64,000 nt of DNA from Bacteroides faecis MAJ27 (lineage in GTDB: Bacteria > Bacteroidota > Bacteroidia > Bacteroidales > Bacteroidaceae): positions 1-64,000 of the forward strand of contig NZ_FNNN01000027.1 of assembly GCF_900106755.1 (NCBI RefSeq). The letters are read 5' to 3'. The translations under genes and the position numbers were made by a program. Shown one piece after another: positions 24,502-32,294 of the stretch. The first letter of the stretch is position 1, and every line of letters begins with the position of its first letter. The notes under the pieces are model-generated. The model was given only the letters and a program-made list of their open reading frames with translations. It ran no database searches and was not told the origin of the DNA.

Positions 24502-25728
24502 ATGGCATATTACAATAAGAGTCCACAGAATAATGGCGATGGAAAGAATGCTGAGGACAGAGCCTTGGACACCTTCGCCAACATGATGATAGAGAAAATC
24601 GAGTCGTTGGGAAACAATGACGGATGGCAAAAGCCTTGGTTTACGGAAGGTACATTGAGTTGGCCGAAGAACCTGTCTGGCAGGGAGTATAACGGCATGA
24701 ATGCCTTGTTGCTCACCATGCTCTGCGAGAAGAAAGGCTACGAGTTGCCAGTGTTCTGCACCTTTAACCGTGCAGTGGGTTTGAACTATCAGACCGACAA
24801 GCAAGGTAACAAGAAGCAGATGGTGGATGCCAATGGCGAGCCGTTGCCCAAGGTTGGCATCAATAAGGGAGAGAAGAGTTTTCCCGTGATGCTGACAAGT
24901 TTCACCATTGTACACAAGGAGACAAAAGAAAAGATACCCTATGACGACTACAAGCGAATGAGTGCTGAGGAGCAGAAGGAGTATAATGTCTATCCGAAGT
25001 TGAATGTGTACCAGGTGTTCAATGTGGCACAGACCAATCTGAAGGAGGCAAGACCTGAATTGTATGCCAAGTTGGAAGCAGAGAACAAGCCAGAAAAGGC
25101 ATTGGTGAAGGAAGGTGACATGTATTCATTTCCTGCTGTTGACCAGATGTTCAAGGAGCAGAAATGGATTTGCCCCATCAATATCGAACACCAGGACAAT
25201 GCGTTCTACTCCATTTCCCGCAACCAGATAACCATTCCTGAGAAGGCACAGTTTAAAGACGGTGAGTCGTGGTATGGAACAGCGTTTCATGAGATGGTTC
25301 ACTCGACAGGAGCGGAAAATCAGTTGAACCGTTTGCATCCTCAATCGGGCTTTGGCTCAGATGAATATGCAAGGGAGGAACTTGTTGCAGAGTTGGGCAG
25401 TGCGTTGGTGTGCCAGAAGTATGGCATGACCAAGAATCTGAAGGAAGACAGTGCCGCCTATCTGAAATCGTGGCTCGGCAGTCTGAAGGAGACGCCAAGT
25501 TTCATCAAGACCACCTTGATGGATGTGAAAAAGGCAACGTCTATTCTCACGCAGAGAATAGACGAAGTGTCTTTGGAAATGAAGGAGCAACAGAGTGAGG
25601 ATGTTGCAGCTTCAGTATCGGAAGAAAACAAGGATGCGAAGGACATGAAGCAATCTGCATCATCAAATGATAATGAGCAGACTGAGGTAGAAGAGGAAAA
25701 AGTCGCACGGTCTGCGTTCCGTCGGTAA
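24502..25728 (+). CDS. ArdC-family antirestriction protein (zincin fold)
   Basis: The 408-aa protein has the ArdC N-terminal ssDNA-binding domain (DUF1738) at about 10-150 (WQKPWFTEGTLSWPKNLSGR and YNGMNALLL). A zincin-like metallopeptidase domain follows at about 205-345, with HEMVHSTGA carrying the HExxH zinc motif and a downstream Glu in YAREELVAELGSA as a likely third ligand. ArdC proteins protect incoming single-stranded plasmid DNA from restriction. It ends the long operon and is followed by a strong terminator. The acidic tail (about 370-405) is probably disordered. Confidence 0.85.
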   Translation: MAYYNKSPQNNGDGKNAEDRALDTFANMMIEKIESLGNNDGWQKPWFTEGTLSWPKNLSGREYNGMNALLLTMLCEKKGYELPVFCTFNRAVGLNYQTDKQGNKKQMVDANGEPLPKVGINKGEKSFPVMLTSFTIVHKETKEKIPYDDYKRMSAEEQKEYNVYPKLNVYQVFNVAQTNLKEARPELYAKLEAENKPEKALVKEGDMYSFPAVDQMFKEQKWICPINIEHQDNAFYSISRNQITIPEKAQFKDGESWYGTAFHEMVHSTGAENQLNRLHPQSGFGSDEYAREELVAELGSALVCQKYGMTKNLKEDSAAYLKSWLGSLKETPSFIKTTLMDVKKATSILTQRIDEVSLEMKEQQSEDVAASVSEENKDAKDMKQSASSNDNEQTEVEEEKVARSAFRR

Positions 25729-25752
25729 CGAGTCAATCTGTGGCAAACATGC

Positions 25753-25804
25753 AAAAATCCAAGATGCGCACATATATAATAATGTGTAGGCATCTTGGAT
25801 TTTT
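25753..25804. terminator. Strong bidirectional terminator
   Basis: A 15-bp perfect inverted repeat, AAAAATCCAAGATGC (25753-25767) and GCATCTTGGATTTTT (25790-25804), lies between the ArdC gene and the convergent minus-strand gene, with A- and T-runs on either side. It should end transcription from both directions. Confidence 0.85.
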
Positions 25805-25817
25805 CGTTTTGGGAGTT

Positions 25818-26099
25818 TTATTCTTCCTCCTCATCATCTTCTTCGGGTGATAGCCATTTCTGCCAATCTTTCTCATCGATGGTGAGGTCGTCCATTTCCC
25901 AATCATATGCGAGTTCGGGCATTGGGTCACGAGAGTAAGGGAAATGGATGGTATAGCCGATTTGTCCATAGGAGACATGGAGCGGAGTGACGCAAAGGTC
26001 TCTGCCGAAATAGCTTCGGGTGGTAAGGTATTTGCGCCAGTCGAAACGCTCATTGAGAATGTTTCGACATAGGCGGTAAAGATATTGTTCTATTGTCAT
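25818..26099 (-). CDS. Small hypothetical protein with acidic tail
   Basis: The 93-aa protein (MTIEQYLYRLCRNILNERF…) has a helical start, an aromatic middle (RSYFGRDLCV, YTIHFPYS) and a Glu/Asp-only tail. No family recognised. Its start overlaps the stop of the upstream gene by 4 bp (ATGA type), so the two are co-translated. They form the end of a minus-strand operon of small accessory genes that starts at 27360. Confidence 0.65.
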   Translation of the reverse strand: MTIEQYLYRLCRNILNERFDWRKYLTTRSYFGRDLCVTPLHVSYGQIGYTIHFPYSRDPMPELAYDWEMDDLTIDEKDWQKWLSPEEDDEEEE

Positions 26100-26467
26100 A
26101 CGGCTTGAAGTTCCAACTGTGAATAATATTGTCTGAATGCCTCATAAAGGTCAGCCATCATGACTTCGACTTCCTCCATGTCTTTGACTATATCGGCAAT
26201 GTGGTAAGGTGCGCCATTTTTGCCGTGACCGTCTGAGCCAATCCAAATGTACGCTTCCTCGTCAACATCAAAGTTCTCATAATACTCATGGATATTGTCG
26301 ATGAAGGCTTCCATATCATCGTCTTCAAGTTCCACGCTGAAATTGAAATCTTGACCATAGGAAGTATATTTGGCGAAGTTTACATCTGTCTTGCCATTTT
26401 GTGGCTCGGAGAAATCAACGCTCCATCCTAATATTTCGGCTATCTCCGTTATCTTTTGCTGTATCAT
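26096..26467 (-). CDS. Small acidic hypothetical protein
   Basis: The 123-aa acidic protein (MIQQKITEIAEILGWSVDF…) has FAKYTSYGQDFNFSVELED and the segment YIWIGSDGHGKNGAPYHIAD. It is soluble. Proteins like this are common on Bacteroides mobile elements and remain unassigned. It overlaps the next gene by 4 bp. DNA mimicry or antirestriction would fit the charge but has no direct support. Confidence 0.65.
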   Translation of the reverse strand: MIQQKITEIAEILGWSVDFSEPQNGKTDVNFAKYTSYGQDFNFSVELEDDDMEAFIDNIHEYYENFDVDEEAYIWIGSDGHGKNGAPYHIADIVKDMEEVEVMMADLYEAFRQYYSQLELQAV

Positions 26468-26519
26468 ATAGTTTGATTTTTAGCAGCCATAGGCAAGAAG
26501 CCTACGGCTGATGAATGGT

Positions 26520-26894
26520 TTAAACTTCTTCCCTGTCATACATGTCAGACAGAAACGACTGCAATCTCTCGTCGGGAATGTTTCCGATTGGGCAAGGTTT
26601 GAAGCTCTTGTCCTGCAATATCGGTATCTTAGGAAGGTTATGTCCGACATCCACGCTGATACTTTCCATTTCCTTGATGGAAGCATAGCCATATTCTGTA
26701 TCGGCAAGACCGACAACGATAGAGAACAGCGTGAAGTCATTGCCTTCCGGCTGACCTTCCAATACATACCAACGGACTTTGCCGATGAAGAAGACGCATT
26801 GGCAAATGGCATCCTTCTTCTTGCCGTCCTGTGAATAAAGCGGATATTGCTTGAACTGCTCCGCCAACTGTGGTGTAATCAATCTGCTTGTCAT
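26520..26894 (-). CDS. DUF2958-like protein
   Basis: I start at 26894 (MTSRLITPQLAEQFKQYPLY) because the longer frame only adds an implausible leader that overlaps the next gene. The 124-aa protein has the DUF2958 layout: LITPQL…F, then FFIGKVRWYVLEGQPEGND, GYASIKEMESI and a PI…D ending. DUF2958 occurs widely on plasmids and elements next to antirestriction genes and has no proven activity. It sits 7 bp after the 26902 gene in the minus-strand operon. Confidence 0.75.
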   Translation of the reverse strand: MTSRLITPQLAEQFKQYPLYSQDGKKKDAICQCVFFIGKVRWYVLEGQPEGNDFTLFSIVVGLADTEYGYASIKEMESISVDVGHNLPKIPILQDKSFKPCPIGNIPDERLQSFLSDMYDREEV

Positions 26895-26901
26895 AACTGC
26901 A

Positions 26902-27360
26902 TTATTTATTGGGTGAATACTCTGATGAAGATGGATAGTAGAGCTGCTGCTCACGCAAGGCTTCAATGGCTGCATGTGCCAAAGTGCAAGCCCATTCATT
27001 GCGAAGGTCATAATAGCCCTTCTGATAGTTTATTGCCAACTGCTCCATGAAAGCCATCATCACCTTGAACTTCTCGTTTACAAGAAAGCGGTGGTCATTG
27101 GCAAACTCTGCACCCACCTTGGATGCGGAACACATCTTGCCGTTCACGAAGCGTGAAAACTCATTGGAAAACTCCTTGTCTCTTTCGTTAATCATATCGT
27201 TCATATCTGTTCGGATTAAATTGTGAAACTTCTTTTTCTTCCCTATTCTCGAAGCCTTTACGACTTCATCGAGGGAATTGATTTTACGTGCAATCAAGAG
27301 TTCGGACATGGAGGCAGACAAGGCAAGGAATTGGGTGATTATTTCATTGGAATACCCCAA
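26902..27360 (-). CDS. Helical hypothetical protein, first gene of a minus-strand accessory operon
   Basis: The 152-aa protein is almost fully helical (MGYSNEIITQFLALSASMSE… AFMEQLAINYQKGYYDLRNE). A basic patch (RIGKKKKFHNLIR) may bind nucleic acid. No family recognised. It leads the minus-strand run 27360-25818 (four genes) and is divergent from the AbiEi operon across a 403-bp gap. Confidence 0.6.
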   Translation of the reverse strand: MGYSNEIITQFLALSASMSELLIARKINSLDEVVKASRIGKKKKFHNLIRTDMNDMINERDKEFSNEFSRFVNGKMCSASKVGAEFANDHRFLVNEKFKVMMAFMEQLAINYQKGYYDLRNEWACTLAHAAIEALREQQLYYPSSSEYSPNK

Positions 27361-27622
27361 TCTTTGATTGGCGGAAGGCTGCTAAGGAAATAACCAGCCA
27401 ATAGCAAGGCGGTACTTGACAGTCTGGTGGGCTGAACTAAATTTGCTAAGGAAAAACAAGGGAGGATGAAGGTGTATGGGAGATGTGTAGTGACTAAAAC
27501 TGGTAAGATTACCGCTTTTTGATAATAGAGAGATCTGTTAGAACCGGCATATACAGTTCGTGCATTCCCGTTTTTTGTCATTTGTGTCACTTTTCGGGAA
27601 TTGTATTTCTGAAAATATCCCT

Positions 27623-27751
27623 GTTCAATCTTAGCACTATGTTAAATAGTATTGAACAAGATGAAATATTGAACAAAAAGTTCGTTCGTTTAAGTTTTGT
27701 TCATTATCTTTGCAACGTTCAATCAAATTGAACACAACTGATATATTGAAC
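27623..27751. promoter_or_regulatory. Six ATTGAAC half-sites and an operator palindrome before the AbiEi gene
   Basis: Six copies of ATTGAAC, in either direction, stand at 27623-27629, 27651-27657, 27668-27674, 27717-27723, 27727-27733 and 27745-27751. Two of them form the perfect palindrome GTTCAAT-CAA-ATTGAAC at 27717-27733, just downstream of the -7 box and over the expected start. AbiEi antitoxins of the type IV family are known to repress their own promoter through inverted repeats, so this is a likely operator array. The rest of the 403-bp gap (27361-27763) shows nothing else. Confidence 0.7.
27705..27712 (+). promoter_or_regulatory. Promoter -7 box of the AbiEi operon
   Basis: TATCTTTG fits the Bacteroides -7 consensus. 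It lies 59 bp before the start codon and is flanked by ATTGAAC half-sites, so repressor binding would cover it. Confidence 0.65.
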
Positions 27752-27763
27752 AAATAACATAAA

Positions 27764-28783
27764 ATGATGGCAAACAATATCATAATAAACCAAGCATTGG
27801 ATGCTCTTAGAGCAAGCCTTCCTGTGGGGGATGTTGTGTCAACAACAGCCGTCAAAGTAAATTGTACCAATGAAAATGATGTCACTGTTAAGATAATGAA
27901 TATAGATTTTGTGTGTCATGTAAGGGAAAACATAACCAAGGCCACATTAAATCCGACATTAGCGACTATGCAAACGATGAACAATGACAAGCAGCAAATC
28001 TTGCTTGTTACGCAATACGTCACGCCGCAGGTATCAACAGAATTGGCAAACAGAGGTATCAACTATCTGGACTGTGCAGGAAACTGCTTTGTCAGATATA
28101 CAAAGGCAGGAAACTTGATTTTCCAAATATTTAATCAAGGAAGGAAAAATACAGAATCCAAGGTGAAAACCTATCCCGTGTTTCAAGATGCAGGATTGAA
28201 GGTCGTGTTTTATCTGTTGCAAGATGCAGACAATATAAAGAAGCCTTATCGAGAGATAAAAGAGCAAATTGGTGTATCTTTGGGAAGCGTAAAAAACGTT
28301 TTGGATGAACTTGCAAGACGTGGTTTTGTTTGTGACACTAAAAACGGGCGCATAATAAAAGACAAAAAACAACTGCTTGACTTATGGGTTAGCAATTACA
28401 ATGAAGTATTGAAACCCAAATTGCTGGTAGGCGCAATGGCATTTCGAACAGAAGCGAATAAAAATGAGTGGAAAAACATAGCATTGCCAAAGGGCATGTC
28501 ATGGGGAGGAGAACCTGCCGCAAACTTGACGGATGGCTACTTACAACCAGGAATTTTCGACATATACACGGAAATACCTGCAGCACATCTTATACGAACA
28601 GGTGTCGTCAAGCAAGATGCAAATGGGGAAATTCATCTGTACAACAAATTTTGGAATTGGGAAACAGACAACAGAACTGTTCCTGCTATATTAATCTATG
28701 CAGACTTGATGGGTAGTGGCAATAGTCGCTGCTTGGAGGCTGCGCAACGCATATTAAAGAATGAGCTTAAAGATTTCGAGTGA
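27764..28783 (+). CDS. AbiEi-family antitoxin / repressor
   Basis: The 339-aa protein matches the AbiEi layout of type IV toxin-antitoxin systems. A conserved N-terminal part (about 60-130) includes the characteristic LANRGINYLDCAGNCFVRY. A winged-helix segment at about 150-195 (PYREIKEQIGVSLGSVKNVL, then ELARRGFV) precedes a C-terminal domain (about 210-335, LPKGMSWGGEPAANL). Family members neutralise a nucleotidyltransferase toxin and autoregulate. A cluster of ATTGAAC sites precedes the gene. It overlaps the nucleotidyltransferase gene by 23 bp. Confidence 0.8.
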   Translation: MMANNIIINQALDALRASLPVGDVVSTTAVKVNCTNENDVTVKIMNIDFVCHVRENITKATLNPTLATMQTMNNDKQQILLVTQYVTPQVSTELANRGINYLDCAGNCFVRYTKAGNLIFQIFNQGRKNTESKVKTYPVFQDAGLKVVFYLLQDADNIKKPYREIKEQIGVSLGSVKNVLDELARRGFVCDTKNGRIIKDKKQLLDLWVSNYNEVLKPKLLVGAMAFRTEANKNEWKNIALPKGMSWGGEPAANLTDGYLQPGIFDIYTEIPAAHLIRTGVVKQDANGEIHLYNKFWNWETDNRTVPAILIYADLMGSGNSRCLEAAQRILKNELKDFE

Positions 28784-29612
28784 AAAGATAAACAATCCAT
28801 TTCTTGTGGATTTGTTGGAGAAACTTACAGATAGCTTCCGTAGAATGGATCACGACTTCTTTATCATAGGAGCCACCGCTAGAGATATAGTCATGCAGCA
28901 GATGCTGAACACGTCATCACGTAGAAAGACAAGAGACTTGGATCTAGCTATAGCTGTTCCAAACTGGCAGGAATTTGACAAAATCAAAAATAGTTTGATT
29001 GCGGATGGTTTCGAGAAGGACAAGTCAAAACACCAACGCTTCTATTATGGTGACTATGAGATAGATGTTGTTCCATACGGATATGTCGCCAAGGAAGATG
29101 ACAACATCTATTGGCCACCCGAAGAAACAATTGCCATGTCCGTAAAAGGGTTTGACGAAGTGCTTTCTGGTGCTATAACGGTTAGTATTGATGACAGATT
29201 CACTGTAAAGATAGCTTCTTTGCATGGATTATTCTTGCTGAAGTTCAATGCTTGGATGGACAGACATCTAACCACAAACAAGGATGCAGAGGATATGTCG
29301 TTCATATTGGACAACTACCTTATGGCAAACTTGGATCGAGAAGCGTATATGGAAGTGTATGATTGGGAAGATTTTGACGAATATGTGGCTGGTGGCTATT
29401 GGCTGGCAAACGATTTGGCAAAGTTATTGAACCGAGACCAACTTGTATATTATGCAGACAAAATTGACGAGGAATTGCAGTTGGAGGAGAGAAGCTATTT
29501 GATAAGCCAAACTCTCAATTCACAATCGGGTTTGAATTATGACCAAGTAAGGAGAACATGGCAAGTCATTTCAGAAGTATTTCGCTCTGCTACAGAAGAA
29601 AGGGGTTTATAA
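28761..29612 (+). CDS. Nucleotidyltransferase-fold protein, likely toxin partner (AbiEii-like)
   Basis: The 283-aa protein has the minimal nucleotidyltransferase signature: GATARDIV (about 37-44) followed by RKTRDLDLAIAV (55-66) with the D-x-D pair, and a third acidic residue in EIDVVPYG. The C-terminus is helical. In type IV AbiE systems the partner transfers nucleotides to tRNA and stops growth. The match to AbiEii is at the level of fold and context. It overlaps AbiEi by 23 bp and the PP2C gene as TAATG, giving tight translational coupling across all three. Confidence 0.75.
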   Translation: MSLKISSEKINNPFLVDLLEKLTDSFRRMDHDFFIIGATARDIVMQQMLNTSSRRKTRDLDLAIAVPNWQEFDKIKNSLIADGFEKDKSKHQRFYYGDYEIDVVPYGYVAKEDDNIYWPPEETIAMSVKGFDEVLSGAITVSIDDRFTVKIASLHGLFLLKFNAWMDRHLTTNKDAEDMSFILDNYLMANLDREAYMEVYDWEDFDEYVAGGYWLANDLAKLLNRDQLVYYADKIDEELQLEERSYLISQTLNSQSGLNYDQVRRTWQVISEVFRSATEERGL

Positions 29613-30250
29613 TGATAGATATAAATTATTGTAGTCAAAAAGGCTTATGTGATACAAACCAGGATTTTATCTTGTGCAAACAATTACAAGATGGGAGTTG
29701 CATCGCTATCCTTGCCGATGGTATGGGTGGCTTACAATATGGTGAGATCGCAGCTGCCACTGTTGCACAAAGTATTTATAAAATATTGGCAGAACATAAT
29801 TCTGTGGATATAAGAGAGCTGTTAGCAAAGGCTTTTGAACAAGCAGACATTGCAGTTGCAGATAAATGCAAGGCTCTTTGTTGCAAAATGGGAGCAGCAG
29901 TTACCGTCTTATACATAAAAGATGATACTGCCAATTACGCATGGCAAGGAAATGTTCGTCTATATTACAAAAAAGAAAAAGGTGTACATCAACTTACTGA
30001 AGACCACCAGAAGGAAGGTGATAATTGTACCTTTCTGACTCGTTGTGTTAATGGAAGAGGTTTCCGCAACCCTATATCCATTCAAGAAACAAAAATATCA
30101 GACATGGACTTGTTGTTTTTATGTACAGATGGATTTTATCAATCCAAGGATTGCATAGATTCTGTTATAGTAGAAAACAAATTGCCAAGTCGTATAGAAT
30201 ACTTGGAAGATGATGCATCCTGCATTCTCATACAGTTGCATAACCCTTGA
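29612..30250 (+). CDS. PP2C-family Ser/Thr protein phosphatase
   Basis: The start at 29612 (MIDINYCSQKGLCDTNQDF) overlaps the previous stop as TAATG. The 212-aa protein carries the PP2C metal motifs in order: TNQDF, ILADGMGGLQYGE, GAAVTVLYI, LFLCTDGFY and DDASCILIQL. It is a full-length small PP2C without a transmembrane or sensor part. No protein kinase is in the operon. The gene is tied to an AbiE-like pair by overlapping codons, an arrangement I do not know from described toxin-antitoxin systems. It might control the state of the nucleotidyltransferase or of a host target. Confidence 0.85.
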   Translation: MIDINYCSQKGLCDTNQDFILCKQLQDGSCIAILADGMGGLQYGEIAAATVAQSIYKILAEHNSVDIRELLAKAFEQADIAVADKCKALCCKMGAAVTVLYIKDDTANYAWQGNVRLYYKKEKGVHQLTEDHQKEGDNCTFLTRCVNGRGFRNPISIQETKISDMDLLFLCTDGFYQSKDCIDSVIVENKLPSRIEYLEDDASCILIQLHNP

Positions 30251-30263
30251 TAAGATAAGAGAT

Positions 30264-30767
30264 ATGGCAAAGAAGAAGCATAAAGGACATTACTGTAAGA
30301 TTTGTGGTGAATACAAGCCGAACGAGTCATTTTCGAGGAAAGGTCATGTCCAACACATCTGTAAGGAGTGCATGGGTGAGATGATGAAAAGCAACAAGAA
30401 GATTTTGGACTTGCCTTTCGGGGACAATGAGTTTGAGATCGTTGATGCCGATGAATATATCGATACTATTTTATATGGCAACAACGAAGAACGAGAAAAC
30501 AAGACTTTCAAGAAACTCAGCCGTGAACAGAAAATAGTGTTGAAAGCGATAGTGCAAGATGAAGTTACGTTCTATTGGCAAGCCCATCGACAGATACCAG
30601 TAAATGACAAGTTAAAACAACTCAGAAGTTCTGTCAATACTGTAGTATATGAACAGTTGGACTTTGCCATAAAGGATGACACGATGTTCAAAGCTTATAT
30701 ACAAGAGCAAGTCATCACTGTCATAAACAAGATATTGCGACAGGAGAAAGAACAAAACAACCAATAG
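30264..30767 (+). CDS. Zinc-ribbon protein, fourth gene of the AbiE-like/PP2C operon
   Basis: The start at 30264 (MAKKKHKGHYCKICGEYK) follows the PP2C stop by 13 bp. The 167-aa protein has a basic zinc ribbon with four cysteines (CKIC … CKEC, residues about 10-34) and a FSRKGHVQHICKECM stretch. A helical acidic domain follows to the end (about 50-165). Such ribbons often bind RNA, DNA or a protein partner. No catalytic motif is visible. It may supply target recognition to the operon. Confidence 0.65.
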   Translation: MAKKKHKGHYCKICGEYKPNESFSRKGHVQHICKECMGEMMKSNKKILDLPFGDNEFEIVDADEYIDTILYGNNEERENKTFKKLSREQKIVLKAIVQDEVTFYWQAHRQIPVNDKLKQLRSSVNTVVYEQLDFAIKDDTMFKAYIQEQVITVINKILRQEKEQNNQ

Positions 30768-30768
30768 C

Positions 30769-30803
30769 AGAAAGAGCCCATTCATCACGAACGGACTCTT
30801 TCT
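30769..30803. terminator. Bidirectional terminator after the AbiE-like/PP2C operon
   Basis: AGAAAGAG (30769-30776) pairs with CTCTTTCT (30796-30803), with CCC and GG extending the stem. It stands between this operon and the convergent OmpA-like gene. Confidence 0.6.
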
Positions 30804-30861
30804 TTTGATAATCATTGTTTTGCAGATTATCGCTTATCGTATGAATGATAGTAAAACACAT

Positions 30862-32274
30862 TTACTGTGCAAATAGTCTGACAGCCGTATGACGGTTGAC
30901 TGCAATTGGTGAATACTTATCAATGCCGCCCTTACTTTTTGATATTATCATGGACTTGCCAATGCCTCTTGCCACAAGCTGTTGCGTGATATAATCCGCT
31001 CTTGACTTGCTGAGAGGATTGTTGATGCCATCGTTTCCTGTGGCACTGTCGGCAGCACCAACAACGGAAATTTTGAGATGATAAGCCTTTGCTATACGAG
31101 CAAGCTCATCCAAGTTTGCCATCTGTGAAACGTCAACCAACTGCGCGGTTCCAATCTTAAAAAAGAAGAAAACTGGCGAACCGATGCACTTGGTTCCACC
31201 TGTCATTTCTGCAACGTATTTGTTCCAAGAAACAGAATCGGAAACAGAGAAACTATACTCCAGAGAGCGGCTTGTTTTTGGTTTTCCCATGCCATTCCAA
31301 TCCTTGTGAGCCAATCTTGCACGGAGCGAGTTCAAACCGCTGTAGTCATTTTTCGGGTAGATGCGATACTCCGTACTATCCGCATAATATGTCAGGCGGT
31401 CGGCATAGGCTTTCAGCAATCCTTCAATCTCCAAGATCTTTCTCATTTCAGCGATGGCATTGGCATCCTCCGCATGAGCTTTGCTTAACTTTTGGTTGCG
31501 AGCCAACAAATCATTGGTGTAATCTGCCAGCCATTTGTTCTGGTTGATATAAGGAGCTGCATCTACAACCTTCTTCCAACCGACCTTCCCGATATTGAAA
31601 GTCAGTCCGGCAGACAAGGTGAACAAATTGTCACTAAACTTATTGGATGCGCCAACACCATCAAAGTCACGGAATGTGGTTGCGCCACCCAATTCCATGT
31701 TGACCGCCAAACGCTTTGTCAAACGATATTGTCCAATCAATCCATAGTTGATTACAAACGGACTCTTGCCGTTATCCTCGTTATGGATAATACCGCAACC
31801 AACATACGGAATGAATCCCCATCTTTGTGTGGTGGCATGACTTGCGGCAAAGCTGCTGTTCACATTCCAAAGAAAATCTGCATGAACCATCTTGTAATCA
31901 CGGATATTCTTGCTGGCATCCTTGAACTGAAAACCTTGAAAACTAAACCGACCACCAATCTCTGGCGTGAACCACTTTCCTGCCTTTATTGCCAGGGAAG
32001 GTTTCATCCTGTCGAACAAGTTTCCTTTACCATGCGGTTTTCCTACAAAAGCGGAAGTGCCACCCGATACACCAACGAACCAGTTGGAAGACCATGCAGA
32101 AGGAACTGCCACTTCTTTGAGGTATGTAGGCTCAATCTGTCGGAGCATATCCTCATTTATGCCAGACAGCACCAAATCATCCGTGCCATCATCCATAGTC
32201 TCTGCATTGACTTGCATTTGTCCGCATAGGCACAATGCCATCATAAATATTGCTTTTCTAATCATGAATTTCAA
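30862..32274 (-). CDS. Outer-membrane protein with beta-barrel and OmpA-like C-terminal domain
   Basis: The 470-aa product has a signal peptide (cleavage near VNAE). A beta-barrel spans about residues 65-235 (WFVGVSGGTSAFVGKPHG … LFTLSAGLTFNIG), then a coiled-coil-like segment (about 250-300). An OmpA-like peptidoglycan-binding domain at about 365-470 includes FFKIGTAQLVD, a central ISVVGAADSATGND and PLSKSRADYITQQLVARG. OmpA-like proteins tie the outer membrane to the wall. It lies 20 bp downstream of the relaxase gene and shares its direction, so it may be part of the mobilization module, for example by changing the surface of the new host. Confidence 0.8.
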   Translation of the reverse strand: MKFMIRKAIFMMALCLCGQMQVNAETMDDGTDDLVLSGINEDMLRQIEPTYLKEVAVPSAWSSNWFVGVSGGTSAFVGKPHGKGNLFDRMKPSLAIKAGKWFTPEIGGRFSFQGFQFKDASKNIRDYKMVHADFLWNVNSSFAASHATTQRWGFIPYVGCGIIHNEDNGKSPFVINYGLIGQYRLTKRLAVNMELGGATTFRDFDGVGASNKFSDNLFTLSAGLTFNIGKVGWKKVVDAAPYINQNKWLADYTNDLLARNQKLSKAHAEDANAIAEMRKILEIEGLLKAYADRLTYYADSTEYRIYPKNDYSGLNSLRARLAHKDWNGMGKPKTSRSLEYSFSVSDSVSWNKYVAEMTGGTKCIGSPVFFFFKIGTAQLVDVSQMANLDELARIAKAYHLKISVVGAADSATGNDGINNPLSKSRADYITQQLVARGIGKSMIISKSKGGIDKYSPIAVNRHTAVRLFAQ

Positions 32275-32294
32275 TTTGTCGATTATTTTTTCTA

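Noticed and set aside
31492..32229. 245-aa open frame on the plus strand
   Set aside because: Antisense to the OmpA-like gene; no motif, and Cys/His-rich composition typical of shadows.
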